In this document: positions 1 to 8,780 of the stretch, one piece after another | Layout of the letters: the number at the start of each line of letters is the position of its first letter | How positions within the stretch are numbered: the first letter of the stretch is position 1 | The notes under the pieces: generated by a model | What the model was told of the DNA's origin: nothing | The model's database searches: none | What the model saw: the letters and a program-made list of their open reading frames with translations, nothing else | Origin: Halanaerobiaceae bacterium | GTDB taxonomy: Bacteria; Bacillota; Halanaerobiia; Halanaerobiales; Halarsenatibacteraceae | Assembly: GCA_003553485.1 (NCBI GenBank) | Contig: PWEJ01000060.1 | Span: 1-33,868, forward strand | Direction: 5' to 3' | Length of the DNA: 33,868 nucleotides | Position numbers and translations under genes: made by a program

Positions 1-279
1 CCTGAAGATATCTGTCGGTGTTTTAGCTCCCTACCAGAAAAGGGCGTTGAGACAAATTATTATCGAAATTTAACGATTAGAGACTGGGGGCAAGATATAA
101 TTGCCAGAGCTAAGTCGGGGTTGCAAAACCCAGAAAATATAGTTAGGCTTGAGCAGCTAGAAGATTATCTGATTGATAATTTACCCATTAGGAAGAATTT
201 TTCTGGTAAAGATATAAATTATAATAATTTAATTTATGCTGATATAAAGCCTAACCTAGGAAGTGATTTTAATTGTTAA
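1..279 (+). CDS. C-terminal fragment of an unrecognised protein
   Basis: Frame 1 is open from the window edge to a TAA at 277-279 and gives the last 92 residues of a protein whose start lies upstream. The fragment is charged, soluble-looking and has no membrane segment. It begins PEDICRCFSSLPEKG and ends DIKPNLGSDFNC. I do not recognise a family. Its stop overlaps the TTG start of the next gene by 7 bases, so the two are very probably translated together and may act in one pathway with the ATP-grasp enzyme. AT-rich codon use matches the neighbours, which supports a real coding region. Confidence 0.6.
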   Translation, partial: PEDICRCFSSLPEKGVETNYYRNLTIRDWGQDIIARAKSGLQNPENIVRLEQLEDYLIDNLPIRKNFSGKDINYNNLIYADIKPNLGSDFNC

Positions 280-1685
280 ATGCTAATTATCCTAAATATA
301 CTCGCCAGGTGCAGGAAAATTTCAAAAAAATTATCAGCCAGGATATCGAGGGTTATGAAAAAGAATTTCGCACCGAACTATGGTCTAAATTGAGAAAAAG
401 CAGTGCCAGTTATCAGGGTGAACCAGTACCTTTCTTATATAATCCCTTTTTAATTAGTTTAAATGACTGGTTTTATCTGCAAGAGATGATGGATAAGTTT
501 ACTAATATTTTAGAAAAGGTTATTGATAATTATCTGACAAGCAAAAAGTTTCGTAGCTACTTCCCCTTTGATTCTCAATTGGAGCAATATATTCTCATCG
601 ACCCTGGTTATGAAAGTTATTATCCAATTGCTCGTTTTGATCTGTTCTGGCAGGGCTCGGGGCAGGTAAAATTTTGTGAGATTAATACCGATGGAACCTC
701 GGCAATGAATGAAGTTAGAGTGATCCAGGAGCTTGTTAATCAGGGGAAAGCTGTCAAAAAGTTAAAGAAAAAGCTGGACTTATCTCTGGCAGGTTTTGAA
801 CTATTTAATAGTTGGTTGGATAAAATGCTAGCTATCTATCGAGAATTTATCGGCAAGAAAAAGGTTAATCCTACAGTAGCAATTATGGATTTTAAAGGGG
901 AAGGTGTTGTTAGCGAGTTTAAAGAATTTCAAAATTATCTGTCCAAAAGAGGAATAAAATCATTTATAGCTGATCCTAGAGAGCTTGATTTTAAACAGGA
1001 TAAATTATTTTATCAAGGAGAAAAAATAGATTTGATATACAGAAGAGCTACCACCCAAAGACTTTTTGCAGAGAGAGAGCAAATCAAAGATCTATTAGAG
1101 GCCTATCGAGCAGGGGCAGTATGTCTTTGTGGTAGTTTTCGCTCGCAAATTATTCATAATAAAGCTTTATTTGAGATTTTGACTGATCCTGCCAAAATTA
1201 ATTTTTTAGCTGAAGAGGAAATCACTTTTTTACAGGATCATATTCCAGAGACTAATCATTTAACAGCTGATGGACAAACTTTGAATGAGCTTGTGAAGAG
1301 ACAGGAGGAATTAATAATTAAACCCTGTGATCTTAATGCCTGTAAGGGAGTGGAGGTTGGCAGAGGAAAAAGCAGGGAAGAATGGGTGAATAAGCTAGAA
1401 GAGAATAAGGATGAAAATTATTTATATCAAAAATACTGCTCACCTCCACAACTGGAGATGTTTTTAACTTCTCTATCAGAGGACGGATTTCGATTTGCTG
1501 ATTTTAATTATATCATTGGTCTCTTTCTTTATGACGGTAAACTTCAGGGCATTTATAATAGAGCTGGCAGACGGGATATTATTGGGGCAGCTGCTGAATG
1601 TTATACTACCCCGGTTTATATTGCTGGTGCTGAAAATATATTAAAAGAAGAACTTAAAGATACAGAGGTGATATTATATGAGTGA
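273..1685 (+). CDS. ATP-grasp enzyme, glutathionylspermidine-synthase-like
   Basis: A 470-residue soluble protein. Acidic motif FCEINTDGTSAMNE (about residues 134-147) and a later LIIKPCDLNACKG segment (347-359) resemble the metal- and ATP-binding parts of the glutathionylspermidine synthase/circularly permuted ATP-grasp group, which joins an amine to a carboxylate using ATP. The substrate cannot be told from sequence. The TTG start at 273 is supported by AGGAAGTGA 7-8 bases upstream; no in-frame ATG fits better. It overlaps the preceding gene by 7 bases and the acylphosphatase gene by 8, so it sits in a translationally coupled run. Family assignment rests on motif recall, and another ATP-grasp ligase type is possible. 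Confidence 0.5.
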   Translation: MLNANYPKYTRQVQENFKKIISQDIEGYEKEFRTELWSKLRKSSASYQGEPVPFLYNPFLISLNDWFYLQEMMDKFTNILEKVIDNYLTSKKFRSYFPFDSQLEQYILIDPGYESYYPIARFDLFWQGSGQVKFCEINTDGTSAMNEVRVIQELVNQGKAVKKLKKKLDLSLAGFELFNSWLDKMLAIYREFIGKKKVNPTVAIMDFKGEGVVSEFKEFQNYLSKRGIKSFIADPRELDFKQDKLFYQGEKIDLIYRRATTQRLFAEREQIKDLLEAYRAGAVCLCGSFRSQIIHNKALFEILTDPAKINFLAEEEITFLQDHIPETNHLTADGQTLNELVKRQEELIIKPCDLNACKGVEVGRGKSREEWVNKLEENKDENYLYQKYCSPPQLEMFLTSLSEDGFRFADFNYIIGLFLYDGKLQGIYNRAGRRDIIGAAAECYTTPVYIAGAENILKEELKDTEVILYE

Positions 1686-1965
1686 TGTTGACAAGATATG
1701 CAGGCATATTTATTTATCAGGCCGAGTTCAGGGAGTGGGATTTCGGGCTTTTGTGAGAAAGAATGCCAGGCTATTAGATCTGGAAGGATGGGTTAAGAAC
1801 CTACCTGATGGTAGAGTTGAGGCAATTGTTGCTGGACCAGAGAAAAAGGTTGAGAAGCTTATTGATTTAATGAGAGATGGTCCTGACCTAGCTAGAGTTA
1901 GCGATATTGAAATCACTACTATGGAGGTCTGTAACCCCGGTAAACCCTTTGCTATAAAGTATTAA
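1678..1965 (+). CDS. acyP: acylphosphatase
   Basis: A 95-residue protein of the usual acylphosphatase size. The signature GRVQGVGFR (residues 15-23) supplies the phosphate-binding loop and catalytic Arg23, and GWVKNLPDG (37-45) supplies catalytic Asn41. Both fall at the textbook positions of the family. The enzyme hydrolyses carboxyl-phosphate bonds of small acyl phosphates such as carbamoyl or acetyl phosphate in the cytosol. The ATG at 1678 overlaps the end of the ATP-grasp gene by 8 bases. The ATP-grasp neighbour may generate acyl-phosphate intermediates, which would fit, but that link is inference. Confidence 0.95.
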   Translation: MSDVDKICRHIYLSGRVQGVGFRAFVRKNARLLDLEGWVKNLPDGRVEAIVAGPEKKVEKLIDLMRDGPDLARVSDIEITTMEVCNPGKPFAIKY

Positions 1966-1979
1966 GGAGGTTGATTTCT

Positions 1980-2585
1980 GTGAAAGAAGCCTTATTATGT
2001 GTTGATTTACAGAATGATTTTTATGAGTATGGAGCTCTGCCCGTTGAAGGAGCCAGTGAGATTAATGAAAAGATCAATCAACTGTTGAAGAATAATAGAT
2101 ATGTAACTGTGGTAGCTTCACAGGATTGGCACCCTCAAAATCATTTAAGTTTCGCTAGCAACCACAGGGAAGACCCCTTTACCCCTTATGAAGGTGAGAA
2201 AAAGGGCTTAGGCCCTTTACTCTGGCCTGATCACTGTGTGCAAAACTCCTTTGGGGCTGATTTTCATCCAGATATTTATACAGAGAAATTTGATTTGATT
2301 ATTAGAAAAGGACAGCTTACAGAAGTTGATAGTTATTCGGCCTTCCATGACAATGATGGCCGAGATTTAGGACTGGCAGAATATTTAAAGGCTTTGGCTG
2401 TAGAAAAAATTGTTGTAGTGGGGTTAGCTTTAGATGTTTGCGTTTATTACACAGTCTTAGATGCCTTAAAACATGGTTTTAGCGTGGAGCTAATTAGAGA
2501 GGCTAGCAAGGGAGTTGAAGCTCAGCCAGGTGATGTTGATAGAGCCTGTCAAGACATGAAAGACAAAGGTGCAATTATTATCTGA
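1980..2585 (+). CDS. pncA: nicotinamidase / isochorismatase-family hydrolase
   Basis: I place the start at the GTG at 1980, giving 201 residues. AAGGAGG at 1964-1970 lies 9 bases before it, whereas the upstream in-frame TTG at 1971 abuts the ribosome binding site directly. The cysteine-hydrolase triad is visible: Asp9 in CVDLQND, Lys110 in IIRKGQ and Cys154 in LALDVCVYYT. Metal ligands of the nicotinamidase type are also present: Asp49 and His51 in SQDWHP, His55, and His85 in WPDHCV. The likely reaction is nicotinamide to nicotinate for NAD salvage; a related amidase cannot be excluded. It begins 14 bases after acyP. Confidence 0.85.
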   Translation: MKEALLCVDLQNDFYEYGALPVEGASEINEKINQLLKNNRYVTVVASQDWHPQNHLSFASNHREDPFTPYEGEKKGLGPLLWPDHCVQNSFGADFHPDIYTEKFDLIIRKGQLTEVDSYSAFHDNDGRDLGLAEYLKALAVEKIVVVGLALDVCVYYTVLDALKHGFSVELIREASKGVEAQPGDVDRACQDMKDKGAIII

Positions 2586-2610
2586 TAGAAATTGATAAGG
2601 AGAGATTTGC

Positions 2611-3762
2611 TTGAGCAATTATAATATTATTATAACGACTACTTTTGGGGTGGAAGCAGTAGCCAAACATGAGCTAAGAAAGTTAAATTATGACATAAAG
2701 AATGTTGAAAATGGTAAAATTGAAATTCAAGGAACGGCTGAAGACCTGGCGCTGTGCAATTTAAAATTAAGGACAGCAGAAAGGGTTTATTTAAAATTAA
2801 AGGAGTTTACTGCGACAGATTTTGATGAACTCTATGATAAAGTGTCAGAGATAGCCTGGGGAGATATAATTCCCTATAGAGGACAGTTCCCGGTACGGGG
2901 CAAGTCAACGCGTTCTCAACTTCACAGTGTACCTGCCTGTCAGTCAATTATAAAAAAAGCAGTTGTGGACAGTCTGCAAAACAAATATGGAGCAGGCAGA
3001 TTGCCTGAAGATGGCTCTAATTACCCTATATTTTTTTCCTTCATTGATGATAAAATAACTCTCTCTTTGGATAGTAGTGGAGATGGTCTGCACAAGAGAG
3101 GTTATCGTCTGGATAGCGGCAAAGCTCCCCTGCAGGAAACAACAGCAGCGGCTATGGTGCTTTTAAGCCGGTGGGACCGAGATAGAATTCTAGTTGACCC
3201 CTTTTGTGGTTCAGGGACTATATTGATTGAAGCAGCTCTTTTAGCTCAAAAAAGGGCTCCTGGTTTGCAAAGATCTTTTGCAGGGGAAAACTGGTTTTTT
3301 CTGGATCCTCGAGCCTGGGGGAAGGCCCGGACAAAAGCTGAAGAATCTAGCTGGGAAGAAGCTGAGCCTCGCTTGATTGCTGGTTATGATATAGATGAAA
3401 GGGTTATTAGTATGGCCAGGCGTAACGCGGAAAGAGCAGGAGTAGATGATCTAATTCACTTTCAACAGCAACCCTTTGCTGAATTTTCTACCAGCCGTAA
3501 ATATGGCTATATTATTACAAATCCTCCCTATGGTGAAAGGCTCAAAAACTCTGAATTAGAGGAACTTTATAGCAAAATGGGAGCTGAATTTAACTCCTTG
3601 TCTACCTGGTCCTATTATATACTATCAGCTGATAAAGATTTTGAAGATAAGTTTGGGAATAAAGCTAGCAAAAGACGTAAACTTTATAATGGAGGTCTGG
3701 AATGTCAATTTTATCAGTATTTTGGCCCCTGGCCCCCGACGGATAGTGATAATGATGAGTAG
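2611..3762 (+). CDS. THUMP-domain class I SAM-dependent rRNA methyltransferase (RlmL/YpsC type)
   Basis: A 383-residue protein. The N-terminal part (about 1-155) has the layout of a ferredoxin-like/THUMP RNA-binding region. The C-terminal part is a Rossmann methyltransferase with the SAM loop DPFCGSG (196-202), an acidic residue for ribose binding in GYDIDERV (258-265) and catalytic motif NPPYGER (304-310), typical of N-methylation of a guanine or adenine base. RlmL-like enzymes of this length methylate 23S rRNA. The TTG at 2611 has AAGGAGAG 6 bases upstream. Its end overlaps the transporter gene by 11 bases. The exact target nucleotide cannot be read from sequence. Confidence 0.88.
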   Translation: MSNYNIIITTTFGVEAVAKHELRKLNYDIKNVENGKIEIQGTAEDLALCNLKLRTAERVYLKLKEFTATDFDELYDKVSEIAWGDIIPYRGQFPVRGKSTRSQLHSVPACQSIIKKAVVDSLQNKYGAGRLPEDGSNYPIFFSFIDDKITLSLDSSGDGLHKRGYRLDSGKAPLQETTAAAMVLLSRWDRDRILVDPFCGSGTILIEAALLAQKRAPGLQRSFAGENWFFLDPRAWGKARTKAEESSWEEAEPRLIAGYDIDERVISMARRNAERAGVDDLIHFQQQPFAEFSTSRKYGYIITNPPYGERLKNSELEELYSKMGAEFNSLSTWSYYILSADKDFEDKFGNKASKRRKLYNGGLECQFYQYFGPWPPTDSDNDE

Positions 3763-4711
3763 TAAAATCGATTTTACAGAATACTTTCCTTACCTGGCTG
3801 GAATTACATTCAGCGTAGTTTTTGGTTTTTCTTTTCTTTTTTCTCAGGAAGCATTACAATTTTTAGATCCCTTTCAATTGTTAGGATTTAGATTCTTACT
3901 GGCCGCAATTTTTATGACATCTTTAAAATGGATAGGCTTTATTGAGACTAATATCTTTAAAAAGCCACTGTTACCACTTCTTTTAGTCTCCCTATTTCAG
4001 CCAGGCATCTATTTTCCTATGGAAATTTTAGGTATTGAGCGCACCACTTCCTCTCAAGCGGGATTGATGATTTCTTTAATACCTGTGAGTGTGGCCCTTT
4101 TAGCGGCTATTTTTCTAAAGGAGAAACCAAGTAAGTTGCAATTAACTTTTATCTTACTTTCTGTTTTAGGAGTAGGTATAGTTGTATCTTTTCAGGGAGA
4201 ATTAGCTTCAGATGCCCACTATTTAGGTTTAGTTTTGCTGTTAGGCGCAGTGATTGCGGCCGGTTTTTATAATATTATTTCTCGCTATATATCCGTTGAT
4301 TTTACACCGGTGGAAATAACTTTTTCTATGTGTTACTTTGGGGCAATTCAGTTTAACTTAATAGGTTATTTTAATTATTCAGGTTCAGCTGGAGAATATC
4401 TGGCAGATATTGTTGCCCTGGAGCCACTGCTTGCAGTAGTTTATCTGGGAATATTATCATCAGTGGTAGCTTTTTTCATGATGAACTATTCCCTATCTAA
4501 ACTGCCTGCTTCCCAGGCAGCAGTTTTTGCTAACTTAACTACAGTAGTATCTATATTAGCCGGTGTCTTTTTAGCTAATGAACCTTTTTATCCCATGCAG
4601 GTGGTGGGAGCAGCTTTAATAATTTTTGGAGTCTGGGGAACAAACTATTTTGGCAGCCGGAAAAAGGTAGCGCAAAAATCAGTTGTTAATACTCAGGAAA
4701 GTGAGGTTTAA
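3752..4711 (+). CDS. EamA (DMT superfamily) membrane transporter
   Basis: A 319-residue, highly hydrophobic protein with about ten membrane segments arranged as two EamA repeats. The second repeat contains AVVYLGILSSVVAF and ends in a helix with FGVWGTNYFG, typical of the drug/metabolite transporter superfamily. I start at ATG 3752 (another ATG follows at 3755); the frame stays open further upstream inside the methyltransferase gene, but that part would not be hydrophobic and has no ribosome binding site. The site before 3752 is weak, so coupling to the upstream gene is likely. It lies 5 bases before dapB, so export of an amino acid or related metabolite is plausible but unproven. Confidence 0.85.
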   Translation: MMSSKIDFTEYFPYLAGITFSVVFGFSFLFSQEALQFLDPFQLLGFRFLLAAIFMTSLKWIGFIETNIFKKPLLPLLLVSLFQPGIYFPMEILGIERTTSSQAGLMISLIPVSVALLAAIFLKEKPSKLQLTFILLSVLGVGIVVSFQGELASDAHYLGLVLLLGAVIAAGFYNIISRYISVDFTPVEITFSMCYFGAIQFNLIGYFNYSGSAGEYLADIVALEPLLAVVYLGILSSVVAFFMMNYSLSKLPASQAAVFANLTTVVSILAGVFLANEPFYPMQVVGAALIIFGVWGTNYFGSRKKVAQKSVVNTQESEV

Positions 4712-4716
4712 TAGAT

Positions 4717-5511
4717 ATGGATAGGGTAATGATTAGAGGAATAACTGGAAAAATGGGTCAGGAAACTGCTAGAACTGTAATAAATATGCCGAATTTCAAG
4801 CTGGTTGCCGGTTTAGCCAGTGAGGAAAGGGAGGAAAGTTTAGCTGATATTTTACAGGAAGATAAAGCTCCAGATATCAGAGTTGCTACTGATATGACCA
4901 GGGTAGTTGAAGAAAAAAAGCCAGATATTATGATTGATTTTACTGGACCAGAAAAATTATTTTCAGCTTTAAAACAGGCCTTAAATCTAAATTTAGATTT
5001 AATAGTGGGCAGCACCGGGTTATCTGTACAAGAAAAAAAAGCGTTAAAAACGTTGACCAAGGAAAAAGGCTCGGCCCTCTTTATAATTCCCAACTTTGCT
5101 ATTGGAGCTGTATTAATGATGAAATTTGCTAAAGAAGCTAGCAAATATTTATCCCGGGCCGAAATAATTGAAGCTCATGGTGAGGCTAAAGCTGATGCTC
5201 CATCAGGAACTTCTTTAGCTACTGCTGAAGGCATGAAAGGTAGTGAGGGTTATTCTAAAGAAGAGGATCTCACCTTAACTTTACCAGGAGTTAGAGGAGG
5301 AAGAAAAGAAGGGGTCAATATTCATTCTATTAGACTTCCAGGCGTTGTAGCCCGCCAGGAAGTTATTTTTGGAGCTGAGGGACAGACTTTGACAATAACT
5401 CATAACTCTCTTTCCAGAAAATCTTTTATGCCCGGGGTAGAGCTAGCTTTAGAAAAAATCACAGAAAGACGAGGGTTTGTAACAAGTCTAGAAGAACTAT
5501 TAGGAGAGTGA
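4717..5511 (+). CDS. dapB: 4-hydroxy-tetrahydrodipicolinate reductase
   Basis: A 264-residue protein, close to the family norm of about 270. The N-terminal nucleotide-binding loop is GITGKMGQ (8-15). IVGSTGLS (96-103) and a C-terminal SFMPGVELAL block are conserved. It reduces hydroxy-tetrahydrodipicolinate with NAD(P)H in lysine/diaminopimelate synthesis. The active-site segment reads EAHGEAKADAPSGTS (152-166): His154 and Lys158 match the catalytic pair, but the usual second histidine of the HH motif is Gly155. Reading frame and surroundings are intact, so this looks like real variation and not decay. First gene of the dapB-asd-aspartokinase-dapA cluster. Confidence 0.93.
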   Translation: MDRVMIRGITGKMGQETARTVINMPNFKLVAGLASEEREESLADILQEDKAPDIRVATDMTRVVEEKKPDIMIDFTGPEKLFSALKQALNLNLDLIVGSTGLSVQEKKALKTLTKEKGSALFIIPNFAIGAVLMMKFAKEASKYLSRAEIIEAHGEAKADAPSGTSLATAEGMKGSEGYSKEEDLTLTLPGVRGGRKEGVNIHSIRLPGVVARQEVIFGAEGQTLTITHNSLSRKSFMPGVELALEKITERRGFVTSLEELLGE

Positions 5512-5518
5512 TCTTAGT

Positions 5519-6532
5519 ATGGGATATAAAATGGCAATATTGGGTGCTACTGGACTAGTAGGCAGAGAAATGATAAGTATTTTAGAGGAAAAAGATATTC
5601 CCATTGATAATCTCAACCTTTATGCCAGCGATAAATCTCAGGGTAAGAGTATTAATTTCAAAGGAGAAGAACTAACTGTAAATAAACTAGAACCAGGTGT
5701 TATTGCCGACTGTGATATTTATCTCTCTAGCCTCCCTGGTGGAGTAAGTGAGAGAGTCTTGCCTGAAATTGCTGCTAAGGGTAAGAGGATTATTATTGAT
5801 AATAGCAGTGCTTTTAGAATGAAGAGTAATATACCATTGATTGTACCTGAAATAAATGGAGAGTTAGCAAAGGATTATCAGGGGATTATAGCTAATCCTA
5901 ACTGTTCTACAATCCAACTGGTTATGGTGTTACATCCTTTAGTTGAAAACTTTACTCTTAAAGAAATTACAGTTACCACTTTGCAATCTGTTTCAGGAAG
6001 TGGACAACAGGCGCTCAAAGCTTTAATCACTGAAAGCAACGAGTATTTAAACAATAAGGAAAGAAAGACCGAACATTATGCTCACCCCATAGCCTTTAAC
6101 CTCTTGCCAGCTATAGATTATTTCCATGATAATAATTATAGTAACGAAGAGATGAAGATGGTAAGGGAGACAAGAAAAATTTTGGATTTACCAGGTTTGT
6201 CGATTAATCCTACCTGTATAAGGGTACCAGTGGAGTTTGGTCATGCCGAAGTTTGTCAGGTGAAGATAGACCAAGAAGTTAATCTTTCCAGGATAAAAGA
6301 GATTTTGGCAAATCAAACAAAACTAAAAATTGTTGATAACCCCCAGGAAGATATTTATCCTATGCCTATTGATATATTAGAAGATGATAGTGTTTTAATC
6401 GGTCGTTTGCGAAAGGATCTTAATAGTGATTATAAATTTAACTTTTACTGTGTAGCTAATAATATCCGCAAAGGAGCAGCTTTAAATGCAGTACAAATTG
6501 CTGAAAAAATAATGCAGGTGAAGCTTAAATGA
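5519..6532 (+). CDS. asd: aspartate-semialdehyde dehydrogenase
   Basis: A 337-residue protein of normal length. It has an N-terminal NADP-binding loop GATGLVGREM (9-18), the catalytic cysteine Cys129 in ANPNCSTIQL, and the acid/base histidine His242 in RVPVEFGHAEV. It converts aspartyl phosphate to aspartate semialdehyde, the branch compound for lysine, threonine and methionine. The ATG at 5519 follows dapB by 7 bases and uses a GGAGAG site inside the dapB end. Its own stop overlaps the aspartokinase start in an ATGA arrangement, which indicates coupled translation of consecutive enzymes. Confidence 0.96.
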   Translation: MGYKMAILGATGLVGREMISILEEKDIPIDNLNLYASDKSQGKSINFKGEELTVNKLEPGVIADCDIYLSSLPGGVSERVLPEIAAKGKRIIIDNSSAFRMKSNIPLIVPEINGELAKDYQGIIANPNCSTIQLVMVLHPLVENFTLKEITVTTLQSVSGSGQQALKALITESNEYLNNKERKTEHYAHPIAFNLLPAIDYFHDNNYSNEEMKMVRETRKILDLPGLSINPTCIRVPVEFGHAEVCQVKIDQEVNLSRIKEILANQTKLKIVDNPQEDIYPMPIDILEDDSVLIGRLRKDLNSDYKFNFYCVANNIRKGAALNAVQIAEKIMQVKLK

Positions 6533-7740
6533 GAATCAGGTTGCAAAAATTTGGTGGTACGGCCTTAGCCAATGAGGAAAAGCGCCAGCAAGCAGCTGAA
6601 AAAGTGATTACAACCAGGAAAGATGGTTATTATCCGGTGGTGGTTGTTTCAGCCATGGGAAGAAGAGGTCAGGCCTATGCTACTGATACTCTGTTAGACC
6701 TCATCAAAAACGATAAAATTTCATTGACTGCCAGAAACAAAGATTTGCTTTTATCCTGTGGGGAAATTGTTTCAGCGGTGGTTATGGCGGCAGAGTTAAC
6801 AGAAAAAGGTCAGCAAGCGATAGCCCTGACCGGAGCCCAGGCTGGTATTATAACTGATGATAATTTTGGTTCAGCTGTGGTTAAAAGGGTCGATACTAGA
6901 AAGATAATGGCTCTACTAAAAGAAGGCAAAATACCTGTTATAGCTGGATTTCAGGGTATCACTGTTGGCGGTGAAATAACTACATTAGGAAGAGGAGGCA
7001 GTGATACCACAGCAGCGGTGTTGGCCTATGCTTTGAAAGCTGAAAAAATTGAAATTTATACAGATGTGCCAGGTATCTTTACCACTGATCCAGATAAATA
7101 TGCTGAGGCCAGCAAAATCACCGAATTAACTCATCAAGAAATATGCGAATTGTCTCATCTAGGAGCAAAAATAATTGAACCTAAGGCGGCAGAGATAGCT
7201 AGAGAGGTTGAGCTCCCCATCGAAGTCAAATACAATGGAAAGGATGGGGAAGATGGAGAAGAGGGAACTTTAATAGATAATGTGGTCCAGATTGACCATG
7301 ATAGGACTATAACGGGAGTTGCCACCAGGGATAAAGTAGTCTATGTTGAAATTGATTTTCCAGAATCAAAAAATAATCAGCAGGAATTGGAAATATTTAA
7401 GTTGCTGGCAGAAAGAATGATAAGTCTGGATATGATAAATATAAGAACAGATAAAATAACTTTTTTAGTCGATAAGCCGCGCCGGGCAACTGCTGAAAAA
7501 GTGCTTAAAAACAACCATTATAATTTTAAAATTTATGATGATTTTTGTAAGGTATCAGTAGTAGGAAGTGGGATGACGGGACAACCAGGAGTTATGGCTA
7601 GAGTGGTTGCATGCTTAAAGAATCATGATATCAGAATTTATCAAACGGTGGATTCCCATACCACTATTTCCTGTTTACTTAAGCAAGAACGGCAAAGAGA
7701 AGCTATTGCTGTCTTACATGAAGAGTTTAATCTAAAATAG
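6529..7740 (+). CDS. dapG: aspartate kinase
   Basis: A 403-residue monofunctional aspartokinase. The kinase domain has KFGGTAL (7-13), a GRGGSDTTAAV substrate/ATP loop and YTDVPGIFTTDP. The C-terminal third carries two ACT domains, including VVGSGMTGQPGVMARV, where end-product amino acids normally bind. It phosphorylates aspartate, the first step of lysine, threonine and methionine synthesis. Position between asd and dapA matches B. subtilis dapG, the diaminopimelate-sensitive isozyme, so I use that symbol; inhibitor specificity is inferred from synteny only. Start ATG overlaps asd by 4 bases. Confidence 0.93.
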   Translation: MRIRLQKFGGTALANEEKRQQAAEKVITTRKDGYYPVVVVSAMGRRGQAYATDTLLDLIKNDKISLTARNKDLLLSCGEIVSAVVMAAELTEKGQQAIALTGAQAGIITDDNFGSAVVKRVDTRKIMALLKEGKIPVIAGFQGITVGGEITTLGRGGSDTTAAVLAYALKAEKIEIYTDVPGIFTTDPDKYAEASKITELTHQEICELSHLGAKIIEPKAAEIAREVELPIEVKYNGKDGEDGEEGTLIDNVVQIDHDRTITGVATRDKVVYVEIDFPESKNNQQELEIFKLLAERMISLDMINIRTDKITFLVDKPRRATAEKVLKNNHYNFKIYDDFCKVSVVGSGMTGQPGVMARVVACLKNHDIRIYQTVDSHTTISCLLKQERQREAIAVLHEEFNLK

Positions 7741-7752
7741 GAGGCATAAAAA

Positions 7753-8637
7753 ATGGCTTATTTTGGTTCTTTATTAACAGCTATGGTAACACCCTTTAAA
7801 GAAAATGGCGAAGTCAACTATCAAGAGGCTAAGAAATTAGCAGCTAAACTCATTGATGAGGGCTGCGATGGTTTAGTTATATGTGGTACTACAGGAGAAG
7901 TACCTACTCTAAAACAAGAAGAGAAGCTTAAACTTTTAGAAACTATAGTAACTGAGGTAGGTGACAGGGCTAATATTATTGCCGGAACTGGTTCATATAA
8001 CACCAGTAAAAGTATTGAATTAAGCAAAGAAGCAAGGAAAATAGGTGTAGATGGGATAATGGCTGTTGTGCCCTATTATAATAAGCCTCCCCAAAAATCA
8101 TTATTGGAGCATTTTTCTACTATTGCTGAAGAATGTAAAATGCCCTTAATGCTTTATAATGTACCCGGTCGGACTTCGAGGAACTTAGAGGTTGATACTG
8201 TAGTTAAACTGGCTCAACAGGAAAATATAGTGGCCATTAAAGAAGCCAGCGGGAATTTAGACCAGGTTACAGCTATAGCAGCTAACTGTGGTGATAAAAT
8301 AGATATTTATAGTGGTGATGATAGCCTGACCCTCCCAATTATGGCTGTTGGCGGCAAAGGAGTGGTTAGCGTTGCTGCTCATTTAGTTGCTGCAAAGATT
8401 AGAGAAATGATTGATTATGCAGAAAAAAACAATTTCACTGCAGCAGCTAAACTGAACAGAGAACTTTATCCTATATTTAAAGCTATGTTTATTACTACAA
8501 ATCCCATTCCAGTAAAAACTGCCCTTAAATTACAGGGATGGCAGGTAGGAGAGTTGCGCCAGCCTCTCTCTGGCTTGACAGATCAAAATTTACAAAAATT
8601 TGAGTTGCAATTAAAAGAGCTGGGTATATTATCTTAA
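7753..8637 (+). CDS. dapA: 4-hydroxy-tetrahydrodipicolinate synthase
   Basis: A 294-residue TIM-barrel aldolase of standard length. The Schiff-base lysine is Lys163 in IVAIKEASGN. The catalytic triad partners are Thr46/Thr47 in CGTTGE and Tyr135 in LYNVPGRTS, with Arg140 for carboxylate binding. It condenses pyruvate with aspartate semialdehyde, the committed step to diaminopimelate and lysine. ATG 7753 follows TAGGAGG by 8 bases. It closes the four-gene lysine block and is followed by a rho-independent terminator. Confidence 0.96.
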   Translation: MAYFGSLLTAMVTPFKENGEVNYQEAKKLAAKLIDEGCDGLVICGTTGEVPTLKQEEKLKLLETIVTEVGDRANIIAGTGSYNTSKSIELSKEARKIGVDGIMAVVPYYNKPPQKSLLEHFSTIAEECKMPLMLYNVPGRTSRNLEVDTVVKLAQQENIVAIKEASGNLDQVTAIAANCGDKIDIYSGDDSLTLPIMAVGGKGVVSVAAHLVAAKIREMIDYAEKNNFTAAAKLNRELYPIFKAMFITTNPIPVKTALKLQGWQVGELRQPLSGLTDQNLQKFELQLKELGILS

Positions 8638-8691
8638 CTGGTCTGATTTTGCTTAATTAATAATAATGCCCTAAAAACTTTTAACTAACCA

Positions 8692-8741
8692 CCGTCAGAG
8701 GTAAAATAAAATTCGACAATTAGGACCTCTGGCGGTTTATT
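8692..8741 (+). terminator. rho-independent terminator after dapA
   Basis: Arms CCGTCAGAGGT (8692-8702) and ACCTCTGGCGG (8725-8735) pair over 11 positions with one G-U. The loop is 22 bases and TTTATTT follows. It ends the long operon that runs through dapA. The whole 290-base stretch from 8638 to 8927 holds only this terminator and the rnj promoter and leader; no gene was seen in it. Confidence 0.8.
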
Positions 8742-8751
8742 TAATGTTCAC

Positions 8752-8780
8752 TTGTATTTTTTTCTATTAAAGGTTATAAT
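8752..8780 (+). promoter_or_regulatory. sigma-A-type promoter of the RNase J gene
   Basis: TTGTAT (8752-8757), a 17-base spacer and a perfect TATAAT (8775-8780). Transcription would start near 8787, leaving an untranslated leader of about 140 bases before the ATG at 8928. The leader can form an imperfect stem between ATTACA (8830-8835) and TGTAAT (8868-8873). Confidence 0.65.

Noticed and set aside
3641-3751. Upstream extension of the EamA transporter gene
   Set aside because: The extension is buried in the methyltransferase gene, lacks a ribosome binding site and does not look like transporter sequence.
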